Source: DAOUBF01 sp034432795 (GTDB lineage Bacteria; Chloroflexota; Anaerolineae; DSLN01). From it: DNA of 64,000 nt. The translations under genes were made by a program, and so were the position numbers. Position 1 is the first letter of the stretch, and each line of letters opens with the position of its first letter. Below are positions 1 through 8,535 of the stretch, piece after piece. The stretch is taken from assembly GCA_034432795.1 (NCBI GenBank), contig DAOUBF010000003.1:1-64000 (forward strand), read 5' to 3'. The notes under the pieces were generated by a model that saw nothing but the letters and a program-made list of their open reading frames with translations, made no database searches and was not told the origin of the DNA.

Positions 1-2
1 TG

Positions 3-1643
3 GGCCTTGGGCTGGCGGCGGTCCAGCTTCTCCCTACCTGGGAACTGATGCAGCTTTCGCAGCGGTCGGATGGGCTGGACTATGCCTTCGCCATGACGTA
101 CTCGTTCTGGCCCTGGCGCCTGCTGACCCTGTGGGCGCCCAACTTCTTCGGCCAGCCCGCCAGCGGCAATTATTGGGGCTATGGCGCGTACTGGGAGGAC
201 GACGGCTATATGGGTGTTTTGCCGCTCCTGCTGGCGCTGGCGGCGGCTCTCGGCTGGCGGCGCAATCGGAACCCCCTAGTTGCCTTCTTTGGTGGGCTGG
301 CGCTGGGGGCGCTGATGCTGGCGTTCGGCCAGAACACGCCGATCTACCCCTGGCTGTTCCGCCATGTGCCGGGGTTCGGGCTATTCCAGGCGCCGGCGCG
401 CTTCTTGTCGCTGTACACGCTCGGCGTGGCTGTGCTGGCGGGGATAGGCGCAGAGGCCCTCTCCCATAAAGGGGGAGGAGGAAAGTGGTGGGTGCGCCTG
501 GGGCTGATCATTGGTCCGGCGCTGGTGATCGCCGGGCTGGCCGGGCGGGTGTTCCTGCCCCCGACGCGGCTCTCGCTGGGTGATGGTGTGCTCTGGCTTG
601 GTGCCGGGCTGAGCGGCAGCGCGCTCCTGGCCCGCTGGCGCCCCAGGCAGGCGCAGGGACCAGGTCGCTGGCAGGCGGCGGCCCTGGCCTTCATCGCGGC
701 GGACCTCATCCTGGCCGATTTCGGGCTGAATCCGACGGTGGACGCCCGGCTCTACCGGCAGCCGACGCAGACGGCGGCGCTGCTCCAGGCTGAGGGCGGG
801 CGAACCTTCATCTTCCAAGAGGATGAGTACGAGTTGAAGTTCAGGCGCTTCTTCCGCTTTGACAGCTTCACCCCGCCGGAGGGCGGCTGGCTGGCGGTGC
901 GCCAGGCCCAGTTGCCCAACACGGGCCTGATTGCCGGGCTGATGAGCGCCAACAACTTTGACCCGCTGCTGGTAGGGCGCTACGCCGACCTTGTGGCGGC
1001 GCTGGAGGCCGCGCCGAACCCGACCTCGCTCCTGCGGCTGATGGGGGTGACGGCAGTCATCAGCCCCCGCGACCTGCCGGGCTACGAGCGCATCTATCAG
1101 GGCGACGGGTTCAATATCTACCGCGTGCCCGATCCCTTGCCGCGTGCCTACCTGGTCACCCATGTCCGCCGTGCGGCGGATGGCGCCGAGGCCCTGGCGC
1201 TGGTCACTCGCGCCGACTTTGACCCCCGGCGTGAGGCGGTGGTGGAGGGGCTGCCGGCGGGGCTGTCAACGGATTTGGGGAATGGATTGAACGGATTTCA
1301 AGCGGTACGCTCTGCGGATATTCAAGAGGGGTGGAACACAGTCGCAGTGCGGGTGGAGGCGCCGGGGCCGGCCCTGCTTGTCCTGAGCGACACCTACTAC
1401 CCCGGCTGGCAGGCGGTCGTGGATGGCGTGCCCGCGCCGCTCCTGCGGGCTAACTATGCCTTCCGTGCGGTGGCCCTGTCGGGCGGGGCGCATGAGGTCG
1501 TCTTTCGCTATACGCCGGACTCGTTTACCTGGGGCGGGCGCATCAGCCTGATCAGCCTGGCCGTGCTCCTGGGGCTGGCCGCACTCTCCTGGCGTCATCA
1601 GATGGGGGGCCTGCGGTTGAGGTCCCCGTCTTCGTCCGCGTAG
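3..1643 (+). CDS. YfhO-like multi-pass membrane protein, 5' end outside window
   Basis: The reading frame is open from base 3, so the true start lies upstream and only the C-terminal part of the protein is here. The first codons read GLGLAAVQLLPTWELM, which resembles the membrane segment preceding the NYWGYGAYWEDDGYMG region of YfhO-type proteins. These are large envelope proteins linked in Firmicutes to glycosylation of cell-wall polymers. Several hydrophobic segments follow (about 75-140, 150-215 counted from Met at 48), then a soluble domain with the family-typical end (DTYYPGWQAVVDG) and a final hydrophobic segment. Two short repeats are translated in frame: a CCCTCTCCC...GGGGGAGG palindrome at 457-478 and an AACGGATTGAACGGATT element at 1264-1302. 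Family call is by pattern; the substrate is unknown. Confidence 0.75.
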   Translation, partial: GLGLAAVQLLPTWELMQLSQRSDGLDYAFAMTYSFWPWRLLTLWAPNFFGQPASGNYWGYGAYWEDDGYMGVLPLLLALAAALGWRRNRNPLVAFFGGLALGALMLAFGQNTPIYPWLFRHVPGFGLFQAPARFLSLYTLGVAVLAGIGAEALSHKGGGGKWWVRLGLIIGPALVIAGLAGRVFLPPTRLSLGDGVLWLGAGLSGSALLARWRPRQAQGPGRWQAAALAFIAADLILADFGLNPTVDARLYRQPTQTAALLQAEGGRTFIFQEDEYELKFRRFFRFDSFTPPEGGWLAVRQAQLPNTGLIAGLMSANNFDPLLVGRYADLVAALEAAPNPTSLLRLMGVTAVISPRDLPGYERIYQGDGFNIYRVPDPLPRAYLVTHVRRAADGAEALALVTRADFDPRREAVVEGLPAGLSTDLGNGLNGFQAVRSADIQEGWNTVAVRVEAPGPALLVLSDTYYPGWQAVVDGVPAPLLRANYAFRAVALSGGAHEVVFRYTPDSFTWGGRISLISLAVLLGLAALSWRHQMGGLRLRSPSSSA

Positions 1644-1715
1644 GCGGGCGACCGGCTTTCGCCTCCCAGACGCGACTTCAGTCGCCAGACTCAGATCGTC
1701 CCAAGGTCACCGGAT
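1644..1715. other. Intergenic stretch with GCGACT/AGTCGC hairpin
   Basis: Short gap between the YfhO-like gene and the next promoter. It holds a small inverted repeat (GCGACT TC AGTCGC, about 1670-1684) without a T-run, so it is not a convincing terminator. Confidence 0.4.
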
Positions 1716-1744
1716 TTGACGCGCCAGCCCCCCGGCGGTACAAT
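1716..1744 (+). promoter_or_regulatory. Sigma70-type promoter for the small membrane protein
   Basis: TTGACG (1716-1721), a 17-bp spacer and TACAAT (1739-1744) point to the gene at 1776. The segment from the -10 box to the start (GGTACAATAGGCCC ... GAGAGCACATG) closely resembles the one in front of the carbonic anhydrase gene at 3866. Confidence 0.65.
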
Positions 1745-1775
1745 AGGCCCCTGACTGATCTGATAAGGAGAGCAC

Positions 1776-2048
1776 ATGTCAGCGCTGATCGCCTGGGGGA
1801 AAAGGCATCCTTACCTGGCGGGCTGGATTGTCCTGGCCGTTGGCATGGTCGCCTTGCTCGTCTGGGAGGCGCGCGATGTGGGGCTTCAGCCTGGCCAGTG
1901 GGCGGCGTTGATCGTCGCCACCATCCTCGTGGCCGGAGCCTGTATCTGGATCATCAGTTGGGATTCGGATGAAGAGGGGTCGCCCGCCGGGACCGAGGCT
2001 GCCCCACCTCCAGCGGACGCCAGCGGCAAGGACGCGCCCTCCGGTTAG
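1776..2048 (+). CDS. Small two-TM membrane protein, unknown function
   Basis: A 90-residue protein with a good ribosome-binding site (AAGGAGAG, 6 bases before ATG). It has two hydrophobic segments (about residues 14-31 and 42-60), a short positively charged N-terminus and an acidic, Ala/Pro-rich tail of about 28 residues. No family is recognised. A consensus promoter directly upstream supports a real, separately transcribed gene. It converges with rsgA, whose stop lies only 11 bases beyond its own stop. Confidence 0.65.
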   Translation: MSALIAWGKRHPYLAGWIVLAVGMVALLVWEARDVGLQPGQWAALIVATILVAGACIWIISWDSDEEGSPAGTEAAPPPADASGKDAPSG

Positions 2049-2058
2049 TCACCCGGCG

Positions 2059-3000
2059 CTATCTCAGCGCCTTCTCCAATTCCTCTTCTATCTCCGCACG
2101 CAAGCGCAGCAAGCTCTCATAGCGGGCCGGGTGGATCTGGCCGCGCGCCACCGCAGCGCGCACGGCGCACCCTGGTTCGTGGGTGTGCGTGCAGTCGCTG
2201 AATTCACACTCGGCGACGAAGGGGCGGATGTCGGGGAAATAGGCCTCTAGCTCGCCCGGCTCAATGTCCCAAAGGGCCATCGCCCGCAGCCCCGGCGTGT
2301 CGGCCACATAGCCACCTCCCTCAAGCGGCACCAGTTCCGGGACAACGGTGGTGTGGCGGCCTTTGGTGGTTGCCTGGCTGACCTCGCGCACCTGCAGGCC
2401 CAGGCCGGGTTGCATGGCGTTCAGCAGGCTGGTCTTGCCCACGCCCGATGGCCCGGAGAGCACCGAGAGCTTGCCGGTCAGCCGTTGGCGCAGCGCGTCC
2501 ACACCTACACCGGTTTTAGCGCTGGTGTACAGCACCTCATAGCCGATGGTCGCATACAGGCCGAACAGCGCCTGGGCCTCTTCCAGTGTGACCAGGTCCA
2601 CTTTGTTGGCACAAATGAGCGCGGGCAGGCTGGCCGCTTCGGCAGCCACGAGGAGGCGGTCTAACATGCGCAGGTGAGGCGCTGGCTGGGCACAAGCGAA
2701 CACAAACACCGCCTGGTCGGGATTGGCCACAATGACCTGTTCCACCTGGCGGCGGTCGTCGGGGTGAGCTGGCGGGGCGCGGCGCGAGAGGACACGCGTG
2801 CGCGGCAGCACCTCCACGATCAGGCCGGTGCCATCGCCCGCCGGCTCCACAACGACCCGATCGCCTACAGCTACAATGTCGGTGTCCAGCCGCTCCTTGC
2901 GCAGCCGCCCTCTGAGGCGACAGACTATCGCTCCCGCAGGGGTCTGAACCGTGAAAAAGCCGCTCTGTGCTCTGAAAACTGTGCCGGTAAGTCTCTCCAT
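2059..3000 (-). CDS. rsgA: Ribosome small-subunit-dependent GTPase A
   Basis: Circularly permuted GTPase that acts late in 30S maturation. In order: an OB-fold domain (residues 1-75), then the permuted GTPase motifs G4 NKVD (132-135), G1 GPSGVGKTS (183-191) and G3 DTPG (234-237). A C-terminal zinc knuckle follows with Cys265, Cys270, His272 and Cys278. The length of 313 aa is typical. The promoter at 3019-3047 puts the transcript start about 12 bases before ATG, with no visible Shine-Dalgarno, so translation may be nearly leaderless. It is transcribed alone and convergent with the small membrane protein. Confidence 0.95.
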   Translation of the reverse strand: MERLTGTVFRAQSGFFTVQTPAGAIVCRLRGRLRKERLDTDIVAVGDRVVVEPAGDGTGLIVEVLPRTRVLSRRAPPAHPDDRRQVEQVIVANPDQAVFVFACAQPAPHLRMLDRLLVAAEAASLPALICANKVDLVTLEEAQALFGLYATIGYEVLYTSAKTGVGVDALRQRLTGKLSVLSGPSGVGKTSLLNAMQPGLGLQVREVSQATTKGRHTTVVPELVPLEGGGYVADTPGLRAMALWDIEPGELEAYFPDIRPFVAECEFSDCTHTHEPGCAVRAAVARGQIHPARYESLLRLRAEIEEELEKALR

Positions 3001-3018
3001 CAGGTTAACGCCAGGGCT

Positions 3019-3047
3019 AACATACCCTAGATGGCGTGAACTGTCAA
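3019..3047 (-). promoter_or_regulatory. Promoter of rsgA
   Basis: On the minus strand: TTGACA (3047-3042), 17-bp spacer, TATGTT (3024-3019). The -35, much of the spacer and the -10 are nearly the same as in the promoter of the toxin-antitoxin operon at 3623-3651. Confidence 0.75.
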
Positions 3048-3078
3048 GGGGGCTGTAGAAAGGGGGCCGGGAAATCAG

Positions 3079-3339
3079 TTAATCCCGGTATATCTCTTTG
3101 CGATGCTTACAATGCAACAGGATGACAAGGGATTCCTGATCGCGGACTTCGTACCGAATCCGATAGTCGCCGATACGGATGCGGTACTCGTTCTCATAGC
3201 CGCGCAGCTTGACAGACCCGCGTGGGCGAGGGTTATCTTTGAGTGCTACGATCGCTTTAATAACCCTGTTGCGAACGTTCCGCGGCAGAGCATCAAGTTG
3301 CTTCTGCACAGGCCGTGGAATGATAACCTGATAGCTCAT
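3079..3339 (-). CDS. RelE/ParE-family toxin (mRNA interferase-like)
   Basis: An 86-aa basic protein of the RelE superfamily, which cleaves mRNA in the ribosome or, in the ParE branch, poisons gyrase. Family features seen: the N-terminal YQVIIPRPVQKQLDALP segment, a core strand RIRIGDYRIRYEV and the C-terminal HCKHRKEIYRD with a conserved-type Arg/His set. Its ATG shares one base with the antitoxin stop (TGATG), so translation is coupled. The pair is less GC-rich than its surroundings, in keeping with horizontal gain. Confidence 0.88.
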   Translation of the reverse strand: MSYQVIIPRPVQKQLDALPRNVRNRVIKAIVALKDNPRPRGSVKLRGYENEYRIRIGDYRIRYEVRDQESLVILLHCKHRKEIYRD

Positions 3340-3587
3340 CAGGCTTCGTTTTGCCGTTGAGCTATATATTCATCCACCGTTACGTAGTCTCCTGCCTCAT
3401 AAGCGGCACGTGCTTCGTTAATCTCGGCTTGAATTCTCGCATCTTGCTCCCATAGCTCTTCCTCTGCCTGGGCAATTTGCTCATCCAGCAATTCCCACAG
3501 CCGCAGCTTCTCTTCAAGGCTGAGTTGTCCAATAGAGTCAATGAGTGAGTCAAAAGGGATGACCAGTTTTACAGTAGGCTGTGTCAT
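3339..3587 (-). CDS. Antitoxin partner of the RelE-type toxin
   Basis: An 82-aa acidic, mostly helical protein that precedes the toxin, as is usual for relBE-type operons. It has no strong DNA-binding signature. The segment LSLEEKLRLWELLDEQIAQ resembles addiction-module antitoxins of the small helical type found with RelE/ParE toxins. AGGAGG lies 5-10 bases before ATG, and a consensus promoter is 36 bases upstream. Assignment as antitoxin rests mainly on gene order and the one-base overlap with the toxin. Confidence 0.82.
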   Translation of the reverse strand: MTQPTVKLVIPFDSLIDSIGQLSLEEKLRLWELLDEQIAQAEEELWEQDARIQAEINEARAAYEAGDYVTVDEYIAQRQNEA

Positions 3588-3622
3588 GCCACCTCCTCCT
3601 GCCGGACGGTTGTACGTGTGTT

Positions 3623-3651
3623 AACATATCCCAGATAGGGTGAACTGTCAA
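3623..3651 (-). promoter_or_regulatory. Promoter of the toxin-antitoxin operon
   Basis: Minus strand TTGACA (3651-3646), 17-bp spacer, TATGTT (3628-3623). It matches the rsgA promoter in about 33 of 38 bases counting the flanks. Confidence 0.75.
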
Positions 3652-3732
3652 GGGGGCACAACGGTGTCTCAGGAGCAGCGGTTTAAGCGCATTTATCACC
3701 TCTGGCCCGTCGGACAGGCACAAGGTCTGCCT

Positions 3733-3792
3733 CCACGCCCATCCAGGAGAGGGTGGGGGCTGGGCTTGTCCCTGCCCCAGGGAGGGGAACGC
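3733..3792. repeat. G/C-tract palindromic repeat, intergenic copy
   Basis: CCATCCAGGAGAGGGTGGGGGC followed by GTCCCTGCCCCAGGGAGGGG. This belongs to the interspersed CCCTCCCC...GGGGAGGG family. The rest of the 3652-3865 gap holds no gene. Confidence 0.6.
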
Positions 3793-3800
3793 GCCTCGGA

Positions 3801-3841
3801 ATCGGGCCGATGTTCTTGCAATGGGGTATAATAGGCCCGAT
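3801..3841 (+). promoter_or_regulatory. -10 box of carbonic anhydrase gene inside an inverted repeat
   Basis: A perfect TATAAT (3827-3832) is 34 bases before the ATG at 3866. It is flanked by a perfect inverted repeat, ATCGGGCC (3801-3808) and GGCCCGAT (3834-3841). There is no clear -35 box, so the inverted repeat may be an activator or repressor site. Confidence 0.4.
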
Positions 3842-3865
3842 CCCAACCCGGACAGGAGAGAGCAC

Positions 3866-4399
3866 ATGACCGAAGCCCACCAGCTTGACATCGCCTACCA
3901 CCCGGAGCAGATCGCGCCCTCCGCCTTTATCGCCCCTAACGCTACCATTCTCGGCGACGTGACCATAGGTGATGAAGCCAGCGTCTGGTACGGGGCCGTC
4001 CTGCGCGGCGACACCGCGCCCATCCGTATCGGCCCGCGCACCAACATCCAGGACAACTGCGTCCTGCATGCTGATCCCGGCCAGCCGTGCACGATTGGCG
4101 CGGGCGTGACCGTCGGCCACGGCGCGATTGTCCATGCCGCCACGGTGGAGGACAATGTGCTGATCGGGATGCGGGCGGTGGTCCTCAACCGCGCGCACAT
4201 CGGACGGGATAGCGTGATCGGCGCGGCGGCGCTGGTCACCGAGGATACAGTCATCCCCCCTGGCTCACTCGTCTTGGGCATCCCCGCCCGCGTGGTGCGT
4301 GTGCTCCTGCCGGAGGAGATTGAGCGCGTGCGCCGTGCCGCCCAACACTATATCGCTTATAGCCGCCAGTATCTCGCCGGAGAAGGAGGCCATCTATGA
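3866..4399 (+). CDS. Gamma-class carbonic anhydrase family protein
   Basis: A 177-aa left-handed beta-helix protein of the YrdA/PaaY/Cam type, a zinc or iron enzyme hydrating CO2. Hexapeptide repeats run through most of the chain. The three metal-ligand histidines of the family are visible as NCVLH, then GHGAIVH (first and last His). The start at 3866 is chosen over an in-frame ATG at 3821 because AGGAGAG precedes it and the earlier ATG overlaps the -10 box. The stop overlaps the next ATG (ATGA), so it is co-translated with the FG-GAP protein. True activity of such homologues varies. Confidence 0.9.
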   Translation: MTEAHQLDIAYHPEQIAPSAFIAPNATILGDVTIGDEASVWYGAVLRGDTAPIRIGPRTNIQDNCVLHADPGQPCTIGAGVTVGHGAIVHAATVEDNVLIGMRAVVLNRAHIGRDSVIGAAALVTEDTVIPPGSLVLGIPARVVRVLLPEEIERVRRAAQHYIAYSRQYLAGEGGHL

Positions 4400-6090
4400 A
4401 GCCGGGCTACGTCTTCCCACTGATCTTTGCCCTGGTGATCGCCGTAGGCCTGGGCGTAGCGCAGGACAATGGCGAGTCCTTCTTTGCTCCTGCCGACCTG
4501 ATCTATGTGGAATCGTCCACCGGCCTGGGGGTCCCGGCGCTGGAGGCGGGCAGGACAGAGGTGGAGATGGGCGATGTCAATGGTGATGGGCATATTGACC
4601 TGGTCTCTATCGGCGATCACGGTTCGCCCTATGTCAACACCAATGAGCATGGCGTTATGGTCTGGTTCGGCAACGGCCAGGGGAGTTGGGTCGTGTTCCA
4701 GAACGGCAACTTCGGCTACGGCGGCGTTGCCCTGGGCGATGCCAATCACGATGGCTTGCTGGATGTGGGCTATGCCATGCACCACAACTATTCCTCCAAT
4801 GACTTCGGCGACCAACTGATTGAGGTCGCCCTGGGCGATGGCACCGGGCGCAACTGGCAACCCTGGGACGACAGGCTGGCGACGAATGGCGAGACCTACG
4901 GCATGTTTGGCACCGACTTCGCCGATGTGGACAACGACGGCGACCTGGATATCGCCTCAAACTCCTTCGGCTGCTGCGCGGGTGTGCACGTTTACCGCAA
5001 TCACGGCGACGGCACCTGGTCACAAAGCTTCGGCTTCCTGGGCGGCAACTCCACTGACGACATCACCTTTGGCGATGTGAACGGCGACGGCTTCGCCGAC
5101 CTGGCGGCCGCCAACCAATTGGGCACGGTTTATCTCGGTGATGGCACGGGCGGCTTCCAACTGGCGGACGGCAACCTGCCGCCGGGCGGCATCCAGGGGC
5201 GTTATGGCATTGCCCTGGGTGACGTGAACAACGATGGACGTGACGAACTGGCTTTCTGCCTGCCTGATGCGGGACCGGCGGTGTGGGCCTGGGGGCCGGG
5301 GAACATCTGGCAGAATTTGTCCGGCGGCCTGCCCCAGCAGGTCGCCTGCCAGGGCACGCAACTCTACGATATGAACGGCGATGGCTACCGCGACCTGACC
5401 GTGTTTATTGAAGGCGGCAACGTCCGGGTCTTCACCGGAGATGGCCAGGGGAACTGGACACAGGCCGCTTCTTTTCTGGTGCCTGAACGCACCTATAGCG
5501 CCATGCGCGTGGGTGGGGATGCCGATCACAATGGCTTCCCCGACATTGCGCTTGTGGCCCAGGCGGGTGGGTTTAACGGGCGCAATCGCCTGCGCTTTTT
5601 CAAAGAGGCTTCAGTGCCCACCGCGCTCAGCATCCAACCGGTTGAGCCGAACGGCGGCGAGGTTTTCTACGCCGGATCGGTGCACTTCGTGGACTGGCTG
5701 AGCGCGGTGCCGGGCGGTGTGACGGGGACCGTCCAGATTGACTTCTCCACAACCGGCCCGGGCGGCCCCTGGACTTTAATCGCCTCTGGCTTACCGAACA
5801 ACGGGCGCTATCAATGGCGTATCCCTACCGATACGCTGCCTTCCACTAACTGCTACCTGCGCTTCACTGTAACAAGCGCGCAAGGCAGCGCCCAGGCACA
5901 AACGACCGCGCCTTTCACCATTATCACCTCTCCAATTACACCCACACCTATACCCTCTACGACGCACACACCCGTATCAACGCCCACACCGACGGCGACC
6001 CATACCCCCACCCCGCCTGTCACCCAGACGCCGACACCACCGGGTACCAACCCGCTCTATCTCCCCCTGGTGATCAAATCCGGTCCCTGA
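4396..6090 (+). CDS. Secreted FG-GAP/VCBS beta-propeller protein with YLPLVIK tail
   Basis: A 564-aa surface protein. Signal peptide at residues 1-22 (ends GLGVAQ). A calcium-binding-type FG-GAP propeller follows, with repeats such as DVNGDGHIDLV, DVDNDGDLDIA, DVNGDGFADLA and DMNGDGYRDLT spaced about 55-65 residues apart. Next is an Ig-like Ser-Thr/Kre9-type domain (about 410-505), a Thr/Pro-rich linker (about 510-553) and the C-terminal NPLYLPLVIKSGP. The same kind of linker and tail closes the protein at 46255. Its ATG overlaps the carbonic anhydrase stop by 4 bases. Function is unknown; propellers of this type often bind carbohydrate or protein ligands. Confidence 0.85.
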   Translation: MKPGYVFPLIFALVIAVGLGVAQDNGESFFAPADLIYVESSTGLGVPALEAGRTEVEMGDVNGDGHIDLVSIGDHGSPYVNTNEHGVMVWFGNGQGSWVVFQNGNFGYGGVALGDANHDGLLDVGYAMHHNYSSNDFGDQLIEVALGDGTGRNWQPWDDRLATNGETYGMFGTDFADVDNDGDLDIASNSFGCCAGVHVYRNHGDGTWSQSFGFLGGNSTDDITFGDVNGDGFADLAAANQLGTVYLGDGTGGFQLADGNLPPGGIQGRYGIALGDVNNDGRDELAFCLPDAGPAVWAWGPGNIWQNLSGGLPQQVACQGTQLYDMNGDGYRDLTVFIEGGNVRVFTGDGQGNWTQAASFLVPERTYSAMRVGGDADHNGFPDIALVAQAGGFNGRNRLRFFKEASVPTALSIQPVEPNGGEVFYAGSVHFVDWLSAVPGGVTGTVQIDFSTTGPGGPWTLIASGLPNNGRYQWRIPTDTLPSTNCYLRFTVTSAQGSAQAQTTAPFTIITSPITPTPIPSTTHTPVSTPTPTATHTPTPPVTQTPTPPGTNPLYLPLVIKSGP

Positions 6091-6175
6091 TCTTAAGTTT
6101 CCTACACAGAGGGGGGAGGGAGTAGATTCCCTCCCCCTGGATAGGGGAGGGTGAGGGAGGGGGTGGATAGAAGTG
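6091..6175. repeat. G/C-tract palindromic repeat, intergenic copy
   Basis: GAGGGGGGAGGGAGTAGATTCCCTCCCCC and GGATAGGGGAGGGTGAGGGAGGGGG occupy most of the 163-base gap before the helicase. A TATAAT at 6220-6225 is the likely -10 of that gene; its -35 is weak. Confidence 0.6.
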
Positions 6176-6253
6176 CGCCTTTGTATGCCCGCTCCCTGGC
6201 TTTCCCTGGAAGAGTCAGTTATAATCGGTGTATCCTGACCACGCAGGGAGCCT

Positions 6254-8452
6254 ATGGACCTTCTTGATGGGTTGAACCCACAACAGCGCGAAGCGGTCAC
6301 CGCCGGGCCGGGGCCGGTGCTCGTCCTGGCCGGGCCAGGCTCCGGCAAAACGCGTGTCCTCACTCACCGCGTCGCCTACCTGGTGCGTGAGGTGGGCGTC
6401 TCCCCCTACCACATCCTGGCGGTGACTTTCACCAACAAAGCTGCGCGGGAGATGCGCGAGCGCATTCAAAAGCTGCTCGCCGGCCAGGTGCACGGCCTAG
6501 CGATCGGCACGTTCCATGCCATGTGCGCCCGCCTGTTGCGCCGTGAGGCTGACCATCTGCCGTTTTCACGCGACTTCGTCATTTACGATGAAAGCGACCA
6601 GCAAGCGCTGGTGCGCCAGGCGTTGGCCGACCTGAACCTGGATGAGAAACGCTATCGCCCGGCCAGCATCCTGGCCGCGATCTCCAAGGCCAAGAATGAG
6701 CTGGTCGCGCCGGAGGACTATACGCCGGGGTCCTACTACGGCGAGGTGGTGCGGCGCGTGTATGAACGCTATCAGCGTCTCCTGCTGGAGAACAACGCGC
6801 TGGATTTTGACGACCTGTTGATGCACCTGGTGCACCTCTTCCAGAGCCACCCGGAGGTGCTGGCGAAGTACCAGGACCTGTACCAGCACATCCTGGTAGA
6901 TGAGTTCCAGGACACCGACCCCAGCCAGTACACGCTCCTGCGGCAACTGGCGGAGAAGCAGCGCAACCTGTTCGTCGTCGGCGATGAGGATCAGTCCATT
7001 TATCGCTGGCGCGGCGCCGATTTCCGCAACCTGATGCGCTTCCGCCAGGATTTCCCCGAAGCCACGACGATCTTGTTGGAGCAGAACTACCGCTCCACAC
7101 AGACGATCCTGGACGCTGCCAAAGGCGTGATTGCCCGTAACCCAGAGCGCACCCACAAGGCGCTGTTTACCGAGCGCGGCCAGGGGCTGAAGATCGTCGT
7201 CCACGAGGCCTACAACGAGGTGGAAGAGGCCCAGTTCATCGTAGAGACCATTGCTACGCTTGTGGCGCGAGGCGAGGCCCAACCCGGCGAATGCGCGGTT
7301 CTCTATCGCACCAACGCCCAATCGCGCGTGATTGAGGACGCCTTTATCCGCGCCGGCCTGCCTTACAAGCTCGTCGGCGCCACCCGCTTCTACGCCCGCA
7401 AGGAGATCAAGGACCTGATCGCCTATCTGCGCCTGGCCCACAACCCCCACGATTCGGTCAGCCTGTTGCGCGTGCTGAACGTGCCCCCGCGGGGCATCGG
7501 CCTGAGGACCGAGGAGCAGTTGCGCGAGTGGGCTGCCCAGGGGGGCATCTCGCTGTATCAGGCGCTGAAGGAGTTTAAGGACCGCGTGGAGCGGGGGACA
7601 GGAAGCGACCAGGATGCTTACCTCCTCTCTATCACCGTGACGCCCAGGGCGCGCAAAGCCCTCCTGGATGTCCTCACTTTGATTGAGACCTGGGTGGCTG
7701 CCCGCGAGTCGCTCAAGGTGGTGGAGCTGATTGACCTCATCCTGGCCGGGACGGGCTATGAGCGCTACATCCGCGATGGGACCGAGGAGGGCGAGGAGCG
7801 TTGGGGCAACGTCCTGGAGTTGCGCGGCGTGGCTGCCTCGTCCCCCGACGCCTCGTTAGCCGAGTTCCTGGAGGAAGTGACCCTGGTCTCGGAGGTGGAC
7901 AACCTGGCGGAGGAGGGCACAGCGCCCTCGTTGCTCACGCTGCACGCCGCCAAGGGGCTGGAGTTTCGTGTCGTGTTCATCGCCGGGATGGAGGAGGGCC
8001 TGTTCCCTCATCAGCGTTCGCTAGAGGACCCCGAGGCATTGGCCGAGGAGCGGCGGCTGTGCTATGTGGGCATAACGCGGGCCAAAGACCGGCTCTATCT
8101 CCTGTACGCCTTCCGCCGCACGCTGTATGGCGAAAGCGGCGTGGGCATCCCCTCCCGCTTCCTGGCCGACATCCCCTCCCACCTGATTGAGGGCTATGCC
8201 CGGCCGGGTGAGCGCCAGCAGACGGCCAGCGAACGGGCCACCCGCTGGACGCGCCCGGCGCCCTCCCCCCTGGGGCGCTCGCCCCAGTTCCGCAGTGGCC
8301 AGCGCGTCCGGCACGCCCGCTTCGGCGAGGGCATCGTCGTGGAGAGCAAGATCGCGGGCGACGACGAGGAAGTGACCGTCGTGTTTGAGCAGGTGGGTGT
8401 GAAACGGCTGGCGGCCAGCCTGGCCAACCTGCGCCCGCTGGACGGCGAGTAA
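6254..8452 (+). CDS. pcrA: ATP-dependent DNA helicase, UvrD/PcrA type
   Basis: A 732-aa superfamily 1A 3'-5' helicase that works in mismatch and nucleotide-excision repair and removes RecA. Motifs seen: Q motif LNPQQREAV (7-15), Walker A AGPGSGKT (26-33), TFTNKAAREM, DEFQDTD (from 216), VGDEDQSIYRWRGAD, the QNYRS motif III/IV region, TLHAAKGLEF and the VGITRA motif VI. A C-terminal Tudor-like domain (about 665-730, GQRVRHARFGEGIVV), which in PcrA contacts RNA polymerase, is intact. AGGGAG sits before the ATG. Length is normal. Confidence 0.95.
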   Translation: MDLLDGLNPQQREAVTAGPGPVLVLAGPGSGKTRVLTHRVAYLVREVGVSPYHILAVTFTNKAAREMRERIQKLLAGQVHGLAIGTFHAMCARLLRREADHLPFSRDFVIYDESDQQALVRQALADLNLDEKRYRPASILAAISKAKNELVAPEDYTPGSYYGEVVRRVYERYQRLLLENNALDFDDLLMHLVHLFQSHPEVLAKYQDLYQHILVDEFQDTDPSQYTLLRQLAEKQRNLFVVGDEDQSIYRWRGADFRNLMRFRQDFPEATTILLEQNYRSTQTILDAAKGVIARNPERTHKALFTERGQGLKIVVHEAYNEVEEAQFIVETIATLVARGEAQPGECAVLYRTNAQSRVIEDAFIRAGLPYKLVGATRFYARKEIKDLIAYLRLAHNPHDSVSLLRVLNVPPRGIGLRTEEQLREWAAQGGISLYQALKEFKDRVERGTGSDQDAYLLSITVTPRARKALLDVLTLIETWVAARESLKVVELIDLILAGTGYERYIRDGTEEGEERWGNVLELRGVAASSPDASLAEFLEEVTLVSEVDNLAEEGTAPSLLTLHAAKGLEFRVVFIAGMEEGLFPHQRSLEDPEALAEERRLCYVGITRAKDRLYLLYAFRRTLYGESGVGIPSRFLADIPSHLIEGYARPGERQQTASERATRWTRPAPSPLGRSPQFRSGQRVRHARFGEGIVVESKIAGDDEEVTVVFEQVGVKRLAASLANLRPLDGE

Positions 8453-8506
8453 AGAGGTCTTCACACCAGCCCAGACACCGTTCCTTGCCGGGTGACTATT
8501 AGGCCA

Positions 8507-8535
8507 TTGACATAGCTCTATTTACTATTTATGAT
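8507..8535 (+). promoter_or_regulatory. Promoter of the ParA-like gene
   Basis: TTGACA (8507-8512), 17-bp spacer, TATGAT (8530-8535). It leaves an A/T-rich leader of about 150 bases before the ATG at 8691, in which no further structure was recognised. Confidence 0.75.

Noticed and set aside
3012..3660. Target-site duplication of an insertion sequence around the toxin-antitoxin pair
   Set aside because: The repeated segments are complete promoters correctly placed for the two downstream genes; no transposase or terminal inverted repeats were found.
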